A stretch of DNA of 35,578 nucleotides from Desmonostoc geniculatum HA4340-LM1 (GCA_019359545.1 JAHHHB010000074.1:1-35578), one strand, 5' to 3'; positions 15,612 through 24,146 are shown, counted from the first letter of the stretch. Numbers and translations are program-made. The notes: a model not told the origin generated them from the sequence alone.

Positions 15612-16106
15612 ATGCCCAGTCCCAAAATCTTAGCCAAATCTTTTGACTATCATGAAGTTTACCCCTGCCCAGTCTGTCGGATAGGTAAGATTTCTCATAT
15701 GCCATTGATGGAAGCTATGGCTTGTGACTTTTGCCAAGAGATTTTTACGGTTAACTTAGAACTACAGCAACTCAAGATGCCTTCTAGGCAACCACCCTTA
15801 GTTTGGCGTTGGAATGGATTTAGCTGGACAGAAGCTCAGTTAGAAGGTGTGGAATTAGGTTGGGGTTATGGATTAGCAGCTGCTGCTTTTGTAGTCCTTC
15901 CTACTACTCTCATTGGCGTAGTAGCTTATTATTTTCCTCCTAACATCAACGAACCGATTACCTGGATGCCATATATTTGGACAATATTAACTTTTTTGTC
16001 ACATTTATCAATTATTGTTTGGATTTTTATTGAAGTTTATCAAATTCCAGTCGCAGCATATTTAAGAGCGATCGCGCGATGGAGAAATGGGGAGGTGGGG
16101 AGATGA
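15612..16106 (+). CDS. Zinc-ribbon membrane protein of unknown function
   Basis: From the ATG at 15612 the product has 164 residues. An N-terminal CPVC...CDFC pair (about residues 19-22 and 40-43) is a four-cysteine zinc ribbon. It is followed by LVWRWNGFSWTEAQ and two membrane helices (about 91-113 and 122-145). The frame extends upstream to 15537, but those 25 residues look unlike coding sequence, so I use the internal start. Its form suggests a small membrane protein with a cytoplasmic metal-binding head. I do not recognise a characterised family; it resembles conserved cyanobacterial hypothetical proteins. Confidence 0.7.
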   Translation: MPSPKILAKSFDYHEVYPCPVCRIGKISHMPLMEAMACDFCQEIFTVNLELQQLKMPSRQPPLVWRWNGFSWTEAQLEGVELGWGYGLAAAAFVVLPTTLIGVVAYYFPPNINEPITWMPYIWTILTFLSHLSIIVWIFIEVYQIPVAAYLRAIARWRNGEVGR

Positions 16107-16207
16107 GGGGGCAGGGGGGCAGGGGAGGCACGGGAGGCACGGGAAGAATAATAACTCCTAACTCCTAACTCCTAACTCCCCACTCCCCACTCCCCACTCC
16201 CCACTCC
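16090..16207. repeat. G-rich tract followed by ACTCCTA/ACTCCCC repeats
   Basis: GGGGAGGTGGGGAG and GGGGCAGGGG-type runs at 16090-16143 are followed by ACTCCTA units and then ACTCCCC units to 16207. The two halves are largely complementary and could fold back on each other. The first bases overlap the end of the preceding gene. Confidence 0.8.
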
Positions 16208-16280
16208 CCAAATATAAAAGATGCAGCCGATAGACCGCTGTATCACTCATAATTAAGTTGATTGTCCACCAAAATGGCGT

Positions 16281-16934
16281 ATGAGCGATCTGGAGCGGTA
16301 CTATAGAATTTTGGAATTAGAGCCTGGGGCAACGCTTGAAGAAGTGAACCAGGCTTATAAGGATTTAGTTTTTGTTTGGCATCCCGATCGCATTCCTAAG
16401 GAAAATCTCCGCTTACAGCAAAAGGCACAGGACAAGCTCAAAGCGATAAATGAAGCTCGTGAAAAATTGCGCTCTCTAAAAACCAAACATCAAACTACAC
16501 ATACACATCACTCACCGCCATCTCACCACCAAACACCACCTGAAACAATTCATGCACCATCAAAGCACAATCCAGACTTGAGTGGTAAAGACTACAGTCG
16601 GGCAAATTTGAGCAATAAAGACTTATCTGGCCGAAATCTCAGCTATGCCAACTTAAGCGGTGCCAATCTCAGCGATACTTTTATGCACAAAGTTAACCTC
16701 AGAGGAGCGAATTTATCTGAAGCTAATTTGTTTCGGGCAAACCTACTTCTAGCGGATATGAGGGAGGCGAATTTACGCGCTGCTAATTTAATTGGTGCGG
16801 ATCTCAGTGGAGCTGATTTGCGGGGTGCTGATTTAACGGGAGCGCGGATTCGCTCTGGCGAGCGGCTTTTGGTTAAACTAATTGGTGCTAACCTGGCTGG
16901 GGCAATTATGCCTGATGGTGCCATTCATCAGTGA
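16281..16934 (+). CDS. DnaJ (J-domain) - pentapeptide-repeat fusion protein
   Basis: The 217-residue protein starts with a J-domain (about 5-67) containing the essential HPD (WHPDRIPKEN), which in DnaJ proteins stimulates the ATPase of DnaK. A His/Pro/Thr-rich linker (70-96) follows. Residues about 98-210 are pentapeptide repeats of the A(N/D)LxX type (SGANLSDTF, RGANLSEANL, IGADLSGADL), which fold as a right-handed quadrilateral beta-helix. There is no Gly/Phe region, zinc finger or client-binding domain, so this is a J-domain protein of the DnaJC kind. Recruitment of DnaK to a partner bound by the beta-helix is inferred. A short repeat-rich gap separates it from the upstream gene. Confidence 0.9.
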   Translation: MSDLERYYRILELEPGATLEEVNQAYKDLVFVWHPDRIPKENLRLQQKAQDKLKAINEAREKLRSLKTKHQTTHTHHSPPSHHQTPPETIHAPSKHNPDLSGKDYSRANLSNKDLSGRNLSYANLSGANLSDTFMHKVNLRGANLSEANLFRANLLLADMREANLRAANLIGADLSGADLRGADLTGARIRSGERLLVKLIGANLAGAIMPDGAIHQ

Positions 16935-16935
16935 G

Positions 16936-17040
16936 AGGGGGATGGGGAGCAGGGGAGGCAGAGGAGGCAGGGGAGGCAGGGGGAGAAATAAACAATGCCC
17001 AAATCCAAAATCTAAAATCTAAAATCTAAAATCCAAAATG
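16936..17040. repeat. GGGGAGGCAG tract and TCTAAAA repeats
   Basis: A G-rich run (16936-16985, GGGGAGGCAG units) is followed by TCTAAAA repeats ending in ATCCAAAATG (16998-17040), 3 bases beyond the response-regulator stop codon. The second part copies the block at 12411-12445. Confidence 0.8.
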
Positions 17041-17043
17041 CTA

Positions 17044-17718
17044 TTATTCGCGCAGTGCGTAACCGACGCCACGTACTGTGTGAATTAGGCGTTTTTCTTT
17101 ATTTTCTTCTAATTTCAGGCGCAGATAACGAATATAGACTTCGATAATATTGGAATCACCCATGAAGTCGTAACCCCAGACTTTTTCGAGAATTTGGTCT
17201 CTGGTAAATACTTGACGGGGATGTGAAAGCAAATATTCTAATAAATCAAATTCTTTTGCTGTTAACTCAATGCTTCTTTTAGAGCGAAATACTTGACGAG
17301 TGCGGCGATTTAAGCTTAGGTCTTCAAACTGCAATAAGTCTTCATCTGTTTCTTGAGTGCGACGCAGATGAGCGCGGATTCTTGCTAATAGTTCTTCAAT
17401 GCTGAAGGGTTTGACTACATAATCATCGGCTCCTGCATCTAATCCTGCCACGCGATCGCTAACTTCATCTTTTGCTGTTAACAAAATTACTGGCACTGAA
17501 CTACCTGTAGCTCGCAGACGACGGCAAATTTCTAAACCTGACAATCCTGGTAACATCCAATCCAAAACGGCTAAATCCGGCGATGACTCCCGCGCTAAAG
17601 TCAATCCAGTGATGCCATCATGGGCTATGCTCACCTTGTATCCTTCACTACTGAGTTCTAATTCCACAAATCGCGCTAGTTTGACTTCATCTTCGACTAA
17701 AAGAATATGGGCTGTCAT
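17044..17718 (-). CDS. OmpR/PhoB-family response regulator
   Basis: The 224-residue protein has a receiver domain (1-118) with the acidic pocket EDE at 9-11, phosphorylation site Asp53 (LDWMLPG), Thr81 and Lys103, and a winged-helix DNA-binding domain (about 128-223) with ELTAKEFDLLEYLLSHP, VWGYDF and HTVRGVGYALRE. It is a typical cyanobacterial two-component transcription factor; its targets cannot be told. The nearest histidine kinase on the same strand (21002-22420) lies 3.3 kb upstream, beyond a probably acquired ligase and an intron remnant, so pairing is uncertain. Confidence 0.92.
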   Translation of the reverse strand: MTAHILLVEDEVKLARFVELELSSEGYKVSIAHDGITGLTLARESSPDLAVLDWMLPGLSGLEICRRLRATGSSVPVILLTAKDEVSDRVAGLDAGADDYVVKPFSIEELLARIRAHLRRTQETDEDLLQFEDLSLNRRTRQVFRSKRSIELTAKEFDLLEYLLSHPRQVFTRDQILEKVWGYDFMGDSNIIEVYIRYLRLKLEENKEKRLIHTVRGVGYALRE

Positions 17719-18329
17719 TTTTTTATTCCTAAAATACGTAATTTCAAAGTAAAACTGCTACCGTAAACTAACTTGATTGCAGTTTACCTTTACTCTCACT
17801 GAAAACGCTGCAAGTGCTAAATGAATTAACCGATGATCAAATTTTTCTCTCATCTACGCTATGTCTGCAACCACATCATTCAGTATCACTAATTCAGAAA
17901 ATTTTCTCCTGTTGACTAATTGATATATAGCAATTCTCATTTTAATAAGGTACGTGGGTAGGGTAGCACAGCAGTACTACCCTACGAAGATCTATTTTTT
18001 TCTGTATCTCAGCCATGCAGGAAGCGTTATAAATTAACTTGCTGCTTGGATTGCAGAAAGAAATAATGAATTATTTATATGTAACTCAACTCTAGTATGG
18101 ATGAATGTAAGAAAAATGAGTTTTTCCTGAATAGAGTTAGAGCTTTTGCTGAAAAAGTTGCAATCCTTTATATTTAAAGGTTTTTTGTGCTATCAGCAAG
18201 AAAATATTTTTCTAAGAAAATTAATATTTAAATCTCAGAATACTTTAATTTATGTATCAGCCATAACTCATAGTGATGCAGCAATCTATTAATAACAAGT
18301 TTAGTTCACGCACAAGCGAGGATTTGATC
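17719..18329. other. Intergenic region with a short palindromic element
   Basis: The palindrome GTAGGGTAG/CTACCCTAC at 17958-17985 follows ATATAGCAATTCTCATTT (about 17925), resembling the left end and core of the element at 3829-4088, so it is probably a degenerate relative. A small AT-rich hairpin with a T-run (CCTTTA/TAAAGG, about 18165-18186) might end a plus-strand transcript. I see no gene. Confidence 0.5.
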
Positions 18330-18833
18330 ATGAAAGGTTTAATTTTTGGTAGTTTATCTGCTCTAATACTTACTACATCTGCTGCGGCTATAGCCACACC
18401 TGTAAAGTATCAACAGTCAAATTCTGATACACATACAGTATCTAAAATAGCATTGAAAGTAAACGTTCCCCATATCACTAACTCTGGCGTGCGAAACGAT
18501 ACTCATTTTATTAGAGTAGCAGTAGTTGGTATGTCTCTGCAAGACTTGATGATTTCGTTACCAAGTCAGATGGAAAGCTTTAATAAAGTTCGGATTACAG
18601 ACCAATCTGGTAGAGAAATTGCAGCTAAAACAGAGATTAATAAAGAACGTGTGTCAATCAGCTTTGAGCAACCTGTAAATCCTGGTGGTTCTGTGGAAGT
18701 GCAATTTATAGGTGTACAAAGAAGAATTCCGTTTGAGAAAATCCTACTCTATGGAGTAACTGCTAAAAGAGTTGGATTAAACAGGGATATTCCTATTGGA
18801 ACAGCCAGAATTGATATTGCTGATAAAGGTTAG
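18330..18833 (+). CDS. DUF2808 family exported protein
   Basis: The product of 167 residues from the ATG at 18330, which has GAGG 8 bases upstream, begins with a signal peptide (MKGLIFGSLSALILTTSAAA). A longer frame from 18273 exists but would bury the signal peptide. The mature part holds the DUF2808 pattern: THFIRVAVVGMSLQDLMISLP, split over about 70-90, then FNKVRITDQSGREIAA, INKERVSISFEQPVNPGGSVEVQF and LLYGVTAKRVG, ending with IGTARIDI. The family is confined largely to cyanobacteria and is of unknown function, probably periplasmic. Its stop codon overlaps by four bases the end of the ligase gene on the other strand. Confidence 0.8.
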   Translation: MKGLIFGSLSALILTTSAAAIATPVKYQQSNSDTHTVSKIALKVNVPHITNSGVRNDTHFIRVAVVGMSLQDLMISLPSQMESFNKVRITDQSGREIAAKTEINKERVSISFEQPVNPGGSVEVQFIGVQRRIPFEKILLYGVTAKRVGLNRDIPIGTARIDIADKG

Positions 18834-20371
18834 AATTCAGAATTCAGGAGCAAAGTCGGAGATGCTCCGCCAAGGCGCTTGACAATTTCATGCGAGGCTA
18901 GGTAGCGTTTAAGGATGGCTTTCTGATTCACTTTCCCGATATGCGTTTTCTCAAGAGCATCGACAAAAAAGATGTCTTCAGGAATCTTGAACTCTGCAAG
19001 ATTCTCTCGGCAGTGGTTCAAGATATCTTCTTTGCAAGCTCTTTCGTCGTGTAAAACAACAGCCGCCCGAACGGACTCGCCTAAGTCTTTGTCAGGAATT
19101 CCAAAGACGCAGACTTCATCAACCGCGTCATGCCGTGCGATAATTGCTTCAACTTCTTCTGGGATAATAAACTCTCCGGCGCGCTTGATCAGGTGCTTTT
19201 TTCGGCTGATAATCGTAACATCGCCATTGGGGTCGATGCGCGCGAGATCTCCTGTCCTCAACCAACCGTGAGAATCAATGACCGCGGCAGTTGCTTCTGG
19301 ATTCTTGTAATAGCACTTCATGATTCCGGAACCTCGAACAAGCAACTCGCCAACGGACTCAGCATTTGCACTGAGTGATCTATGTGCATCGAAGTCCGCG
19401 ATCTTGATATCTACACCTGGGATACACCGTCCTACAGAATCCAGCTTTCGAGCGAAGAGTTCGCTGAGCAATGCCGTCACAAATCCACTGGTCTCGGTCA
19501 GCCCATACTGGGAAGAGAACGATGTATGGGGCAATGCCTGGACTAGCTCCTCGCGCAGTGCAGGTCTCATCCGCATTGAGGATGAAGTCGCCAATCGTAG
19601 AGTCCTCATCGGATATTTCTTGCCAGCACCTCGCGCCAGCATGGCGGAAAAATGATAGGGAACTCCCGAAAATGTCGTGATCCCCTGTGTGTCGATTATG
19701 TAGTTAAGTAAATCCGCTGGTGCAGAAGACGAAATTATGTGTACCACTGCGCCCTGAAGAAAGTGTGGGAAAAGTTGGCGTGTTAAACTAAAGACATGGC
19801 ACATGAGCAGAGTCATCAGGGCGCGATCGCTACCGACGATATTCATTATTGCGACAGCGGCTTTCGATTTCTCTAGTAAGTTCTTGTGCGTAAGAACGAC
19901 CGCTTTGGCAGATCCCGTAGTTCCAGATGTGTAGACGATCAGGGCGTTGTCCTCATCGGATAGTCCGTTCGTCGGCGTTTGAGGCTGGTCCAAGCAAGGT
20001 TGTGCTATACTGGCATCTTTGATTTCGATTTCCTGCAAAGAAAAAGCTTCTTCTGGAACAATTACGATTTTCTTGAGCGTAGGAACATAACTGTCCAAAG
20101 ATTCGGCCACGAGGAGGTCATACTGTCGGCGCGTTACGAAAATCCCCGCTACATCGGTACTCTTTGACAGACTCACCACTTCCTTTGGATGGAGGAGTGG
20201 ATTGAGACTCACCGCGCACGCGCCGATTCGCAGAACAGCGAAGAGGCCTATTACCGCCGAATCGGAATTCGATACCAGAAGACCGATCGTTTGGTTCTTG
20301 CCCAACCCGTGTTTTCTTAAAATATGCGCCAGTTCCTCGACCTGACGATTCAATTGAAGGTACGTGTACAA
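18830..20371 (-). CDS. Acyl-CoA synthetase/AMP-dependent ligase, N-terminally truncated
   Basis: The 513-residue frame has the adenylate-forming core: YTSGTTGSAK at 147-156 (phosphate loop), SQYGLTETSG at 287-296, LRTGDLA at 371-377, KKHLIKRAGEFIIPEE at 391-406 and the catalytic Lys480 in THIGKVNQKAI. It would activate a carboxylic acid with ATP, probably for CoA transfer; the acid is unknown. It begins directly at the YTYLQLNRQVEELA region, so some tens of N-terminal residues usual in the family are missing. The only start is a TTG at 20371 with no ribosome-binding site, and the frame stays open without ATG to about 20440 in repeat sequence. The last 12 residues read through a spacer repeat. 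Base composition is visibly richer in GC than neighbours. It is probably a horizontally acquired, broken gene. Confidence 0.75.
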   Translation of the reverse strand: MYTYLQLNRQVEELAHILRKHGLGKNQTIGLLVSNSDSAVIGLFAVLRIGACAVSLNPLLHPKEVVSLSKSTDVAGIFVTRRQYDLLVAESLDSYVPTLKKIVIVPEEAFSLQEIEIKDASIAQPCLDQPQTPTNGLSDEDNALIVYTSGTTGSAKAVVLTHKNLLEKSKAAVAIMNIVGSDRALMTLLMCHVFSLTRQLFPHFLQGAVVHIISSSAPADLLNYIIDTQGITTFSGVPYHFSAMLARGAGKKYPMRTLRLATSSSMRMRPALREELVQALPHTSFSSQYGLTETSGFVTALLSELFARKLDSVGRCIPGVDIKIADFDAHRSLSANAESVGELLVRGSGIMKCYYKNPEATAAVIDSHGWLRTGDLARIDPNGDVTIISRKKHLIKRAGEFIIPEEVEAIIARHDAVDEVCVFGIPDKDLGESVRAAVVLHDERACKEDILNHCRENLAEFKIPEDIFFVDALEKTHIGKVNQKAILKRYLASHEIVKRLGGASPTLLLNSEF

Positions 20372-20393
20372 TTTATAAAGGATATGCTGAAAA

Positions 20394-20444
20394 CCCTGTG
20401 GCTTTAGCCCAGGGATGAAAGCTATTTCGTAGGCTTTAGCCTAC
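20394..20444. repeat. Two adjacent hairpins at the ligase break point
   Basis: CCCTG(T)GGCT pairs with AGCCCAGGG at 20394-20414, and a perfect palindrome GTAGGCTTTAGCCTAC lies at 20429-20444. Similar paired stems occur near ends of IS200/IS605-type elements in cyanobacteria, so this may be a scar of such an element; that is an inference. Confidence 0.5.
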
Positions 20445-20491
20445 CAGTCAGCTTCGTTGTTGTGCAATGTAGTTTTTAACTGTCTGTGTAG

Positions 20492-20890
20492 AAATATTGG
20501 CAAACCATCGGTGGTGATAATTGGGTATTCGCAACCAGGCATGAGGGTAAAAACCCGATGCGGTTACGGTCACACGCAGAAACACCAATAGTTCGGTATG
20601 TGAAAGTTAAAGGCGAAGCCAGTCCTTATGATGGCAACCTAATTTACTGGAGTACAAGAATGGGTAAACACCCAGAAATGACCAAAAGAATGGCAACACT
20701 CTTAAAATCACAAAAAGGGAAATGTAACCACTGCGGATTGTATTTCCGGGAGGAGGATGTACTGGAGATTGACCACATAACCCCCAGAAGTTTGGGAGGA
20801 AAAGACGAATACAAAAATCTTCAGATATTACATAAACACTGCCACGATGAAAAGACAACTGAAGATGGTTCAGTTGTGAAGTACACATGA
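20492..20890 (+). pseudogene. Group II intron-encoded protein, C-terminal fragment (maturase end plus HNH endonuclease)
   Basis: In this frame the open sequence begins after TAG at 20489-20491 with KYWQTIGGDNWVFATRHEGK and passes through ATG 20558. PIVRYVKVKGEASPYDGNLI, split over the next 20 or so residues, is the conserved end of the maturase domain. The HNH nuclease follows with CNHCGLYF, LEIDHITPRSLGG and LQILHKHCHDEKT. Intact proteins of this type have about 500-600 residues with a reverse transcriptase domain; that part is missing, so this cannot drive retrohoming. The fragment points away from the ligase and ends 21 bases before the intron's domain V. Confidence 0.85.
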
Positions 20891-20985
20891 CAATGTGCCG
20901 AATCATTGAGGAGCCGTGTAATAGGAAAACTATTAAGCACGGTTTTGAAGACCAACGGGGTTGGTGACAACCTCGTTGAGTTTAC
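20492..20985 (+). mobile_element. 3' remnant of a group II intron
   Basis: After the protein fragment come the RNA landmarks. Domain V is at about 20911-20946: GAGCCGTG, a TAATAG/CTATTA stem with a GAAAA loop, and AGCACGGTTTT. Domain VI is a 10-base stem, CAACGGGGTT (20953-20962) with AACCTCGTTG (20969-20978), containing one G-T pair. The 3' boundary should lie within a few bases of 20985 (GAGTTTAC). The 5' boundary is lost; domains I-IV with the first two-thirds of the protein are gone. Confidence 0.8.
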
Positions 20986-21001
20986 TAGTGTTAATGATTA
21001 A

Positions 21002-22420
21002 CTATATCGGTAAACTGATTGTAAAAATACTTCCTTCTCCTAACTTGGATTGTACACTCACATTACCACCCATACCTTCCACAAGTGTCTTGACAATTGA
21101 TAAACCTAAACCAGAACCTCCAGTTGCATGAGAGCGAGATTCATCTACGCGGTAAAATCTTTCAAAAATACGTGCTTGATGTTGCAAAGGAATGCCATAA
21201 CCATTGTCACAAACTTGAATAATTGCTTTCTCTGCAACTTGGTCTAATTTAAAAATTATAGATGTACCAGCTTCAGAATATTTAACAGCATTATCAATCA
21301 AATTGAGTAATACTTGTTTGAGACGACTGTAGTCTACTTTCACCTCAATTGGGGAAATTGTGGACTCGATGGTAATTTGGCGATCGCTATATTTTTCTGC
21401 CATGACTACAATCTCTTCAACTAAGTCATTTAAAACGTAAGATTTCATCTGAAAATGCAAGTATCCACTATCTGCTCGTGCTAAATCCAGTAAATCTTGT
21501 AGCAAGCGAATAGTACGTTCGGCTTCCGATGCAGCAGTTTCTAAAGCTTCTTGTTGGGTTTGGGTTAAGTTATTTTGTCTTCGCAAAACGCTTTGTAAAT
21601 AACCATGTACAATGGTCAAAGGTGTACGTAACTCGTGAGAAACATTACTGACAAATTCTCGTTCTTGTTCCCATGATTGGGAAAGCCGCGATAACAACAT
21701 TGTTAAAGTTTGAGCTAATTCTTTGACTTCGCTGGGTGCATTATCAAGATATAATTGTGCTTGTCCTAAATCTTGGGCGGAAATCACGGCAGCCATTTGA
21801 TTTAGCTGGCGTAGGGGTTGTAGGGAATGCTTGATATAAATGGCGATCGCAACTGTTAAAATAATAATTGTCAACACACTAATAATAGCTAAACTATGCA
21901 TCAATCCCACAAACATTGTTTGTTCGCGGGTAATATCTTTAACTACAAATAATTCACCCAGTAACTTACCCCGCACCTCTACAGAACCACCACATAAAAC
22001 AAAGTAGTTTTGATTAATTTTATAAATTTGTGGTTTAATCGGCATCTTAGTTAAGGACATTAACTCAGATACCATAGAATTAGATAATAAAGTTAAAGTG
22101 CTAGATTGTACCAATATTTTATTTTCAGAACTTTTTACCCATAAGAGTGTATTGTTATTCGCCAAATTATTAATAGCCTTTTGCAACCCAGTTTCAGGTT
22201 GCATCATCTCACTATAAATTTGCACATCTCGCGGCAAACGTTTAGCTATTTGTTCTATGTTATGTTTATGATTATCAATTAAAATTTTCTGCGTTTTCCA
22301 ACTCGTCCATGTAGCGAGTCCGCCTAATACCAAAGCCGAAAAGCCAGCAATCCCAATCGTCAGGCGTAGCTGTAATGAAAATGGATCTATATTTTGCCAA
22401 GTTTTTTTGATTTGCTTCAC
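21002..22420 (-). CDS. Sensor histidine kinase
   Basis: The 472-residue kinase has membrane helices at about 20-38 and 175-196 enclosing a periplasmic sensor of about 135 residues, a HAMP linker (about 197-250), and a dimerisation domain with the phosphorylated His262 (FVSNVSHELRTPLTIVHGYL). The ATPase domain shows the N box (LKQVLLNLIDNAVKYSEAG), G1 (VCDNGYGIP), F box (FERFYRVDES) and G2 (GGSGLGLSIVKTL). The longest frame starts with GTG at 22420 and a weak ribosome-binding site. The signal sensed is unknown. The group II intron remnant ends some 17 bases from its stop codon. The response regulator at 17044 is a possible but separated partner. Confidence 0.92.
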   Translation of the reverse strand: MKQIKKTWQNIDPFSLQLRLTIGIAGFSALVLGGLATWTSWKTQKILIDNHKHNIEQIAKRLPRDVQIYSEMMQPETGLQKAINNLANNNTLLWVKSSENKILVQSSTLTLLSNSMVSELMSLTKMPIKPQIYKINQNYFVLCGGSVEVRGKLLGELFVVKDITREQTMFVGLMHSLAIISVLTIIILTVAIAIYIKHSLQPLRQLNQMAAVISAQDLGQAQLYLDNAPSEVKELAQTLTMLLSRLSQSWEQEREFVSNVSHELRTPLTIVHGYLQSVLRRQNNLTQTQQEALETAASEAERTIRLLQDLLDLARADSGYLHFQMKSYVLNDLVEEIVVMAEKYSDRQITIESTISPIEVKVDYSRLKQVLLNLIDNAVKYSEAGTSIIFKLDQVAEKAIIQVCDNGYGIPLQHQARIFERFYRVDESRSHATGGSGLGLSIVKTLVEGMGGNVSVQSKLGEGSIFTISLPI

Positions 22421-22440
22421 GGCTTTAGTGTTTTGAAGAA

Positions 22441-22519
22441 GGGAGTAGGGAGTTGGGAGTGGGGAGTTGGGTATATTACCTTTTCATTCTTGATTCTGAA
22501 TTCTGAATTCTGAATTCTG
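22441..22519. repeat. GGGAGTTGGGAGT and TTCTGAA spacer repeats
   Basis: GGGAGT(A/T)GGG units at 22441-22471 are followed by four tandem ATTCTGA units near 22489-22519. The ATTCTGA type recurs at 18833-18847 and 34655-34680. Confidence 0.8.
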
Positions 22520-22657
22520 GATTCTTCTTCAATTGATTCTCCTCTCAATTCCCAAAGCCTCTCTGATAATAATTTATATCTAATCAATCTAAATTAAATT
22601 AATTTCATCTGAGAATTTCCTGAAAAATTTGAATATAAACTGAACTTCATCAACAAC

Positions 22658-22692
22658 CAGATACCCGACTTATTTAAGAAATCGGGTATCTG
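22658..22692. terminator. Inverted repeat CAGATACCCGA/TCGGGTATCTG
   Basis: A perfect 11-base stem (22658-22668 with 22682-22692) lies 30 bases beyond the stop of the minus-strand phospholipase-D-like gene. It may help end that transcript, but there is no strong T-run, and it also looks like a dispersed palindromic repeat. Confidence 0.45.
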
Positions 22693-22721
22693 AACCTTGT
22701 TATTTTCAGAAATACTTCACT

Positions 22722-24146
22722 TTACGAAGAAGTTATTATCTGGGGACATTGTGTTTGTTGGACTTTAATTTTTTGTTGAATGGTTGGTGGTAAGCCAGGT
22801 TTGATTTTGGCATAAAGACGAGCAAATTCTCGCACATAATGAGCAGCTACTATCGGACTTTCAATCACGATAAGTGTCTCATCGTTACCACTATTGGCTG
22901 CATCAGACCAATTATGAGAACCTGTAATCACTGTTTGGTTATCAATAACAGCAAATTTATGATGTAATAAATCACCTTTGGGTAATACAGGTACGCCTAC
23001 AGTCGTAATTGGATTTTGCCAAGGATGATTACCAACTTCATATTTACATTTATTACCCAGAGCAACTCCCATCATATCTAATGCCTCACTATAAGGACGA
23101 TAGGCGAATTGTGGTTCAATTAAAGCCCTAATTTGGACATTTTGTTGATGTCGATTTTCCAAAATATTAGCAAGACGCTGTTCGGAAAAAACAAATAAAG
23201 CCAAATCAATAGATCCTGTTGCTGTATCTAAAGTTTTGCCAATTAAACCATTACTACTGTTAGTCCAAGGTTCAGTTGGAGAAGTCGGCGAAAACTGCAC
23301 AGTAATTTTGGTTTTATTTAATGTGATTTGTTTAGGTAAACGCAGCGGCTTTTGTAGTCCAAATCGGCTATCTGGCTTACCTCCTGGGCCGTCGCCCCAC
23401 ATAATGTTAAACTCTTCTGTAAATAAAGATGCCAACTCTGGACTGTCAATTTGCAATAAGTTATTAGCATTACCTAAAGTGCTGGGATTTGTATAATCAC
23501 CAAAAGTATCACTCAAAGTAAAATTCGCCGAAGTGATAATTACAATGCGATTATCTACAATTACGAACTTATGATGCATCAAACTACTACCTGCGGAACC
23601 ATCTGCTCGATCGTCTAGCGAGGGAATTTTCGCATTTTGCAAAATTATTAAAGCATCTCTTTGATTTATTTCTGCGGGAGTAAGTTGATTATCGTCGTTA
23701 ATATCGATAAATTGGCGAAATTCTTGATGGCGTTGTCGTTCTCTTTTGTCTAATTTATTTACTTCTTCAGGTGTAAAACTACTCCAAGGTCGGCTATAAG
23801 TATTTTCTAAAATCAACCTAACTTTTACCCCAGATTTTTGTCTATCAACTAGTGCTTGGGCTACTTTAGGTAAACGTAATTCTTGCACCGCCAAATCTAC
23901 TGTAGATTTAGCTTGAGAAATCGTATCAACAATCTGTTTTTCTAAGTCATCCCCCAAGCGAGTTTGCTGGCGGTATAGTTCTTTGTATTCCGAAGATTGA
24001 GAATGGTTAAAGTAAACTTGAACTAAAGGATCTTGTGGTAAAGCTGATAGAAGCTTATTGGATGATTGGACTCGTTGACAAGCAACGAGGGGGAAGATGA
24101 GTAAAAAGATATATGAAAAATACCTTTGTCTAGATAAAATTTGCAC
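22722..24146 (-). CDS. Phospholipase D-like lipoprotein with two HKD motifs and an EF-hand-like loop
   Basis: The 474-residue protein starts with a lipoprotein signal: a hydrophobic stretch ending LVAC (Cys23). Two phospholipase D motifs are intact: HHKFVIVD (His192, Lys193, Asp198) followed by SANFT, and HHKFAVID (His396, Lys397, Asp402) followed by GSHNWSD. They form one two-fold active site that cleaves phosphodiesters. Between the first strands and the first motif is an insertion with DINDDNQLTPAE (148-159), which has the spacing of a calcium-binding EF-hand loop. It could be a membrane-anchored nuclease or phospholipase outside the cytoplasm. The start is a GTG at 24146 without a clear ribosome-binding site. 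The gene is monocistronic. Confidence 0.88.
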   Translation of the reverse strand: MQILSRQRYFSYIFLLIFPLVACQRVQSSNKLLSALPQDPLVQVYFNHSQSSEYKELYRQQTRLGDDLEKQIVDTISQAKSTVDLAVQELRLPKVAQALVDRQKSGVKVRLILENTYSRPWSSFTPEEVNKLDKRERQRHQEFRQFIDINDDNQLTPAEINQRDALIILQNAKIPSLDDRADGSAGSSLMHHKFVIVDNRIVIITSANFTLSDTFGDYTNPSTLGNANNLLQIDSPELASLFTEEFNIMWGDGPGGKPDSRFGLQKPLRLPKQITLNKTKITVQFSPTSPTEPWTNSSNGLIGKTLDTATGSIDLALFVFSEQRLANILENRHQQNVQIRALIEPQFAYRPYSEALDMMGVALGNKCKYEVGNHPWQNPITTVGVPVLPKGDLLHHKFAVIDNQTVITGSHNWSDAANSGNDETLIVIESPIVAAHYVREFARLYAKIKPGLPPTIQQKIKVQQTQCPQIITSS

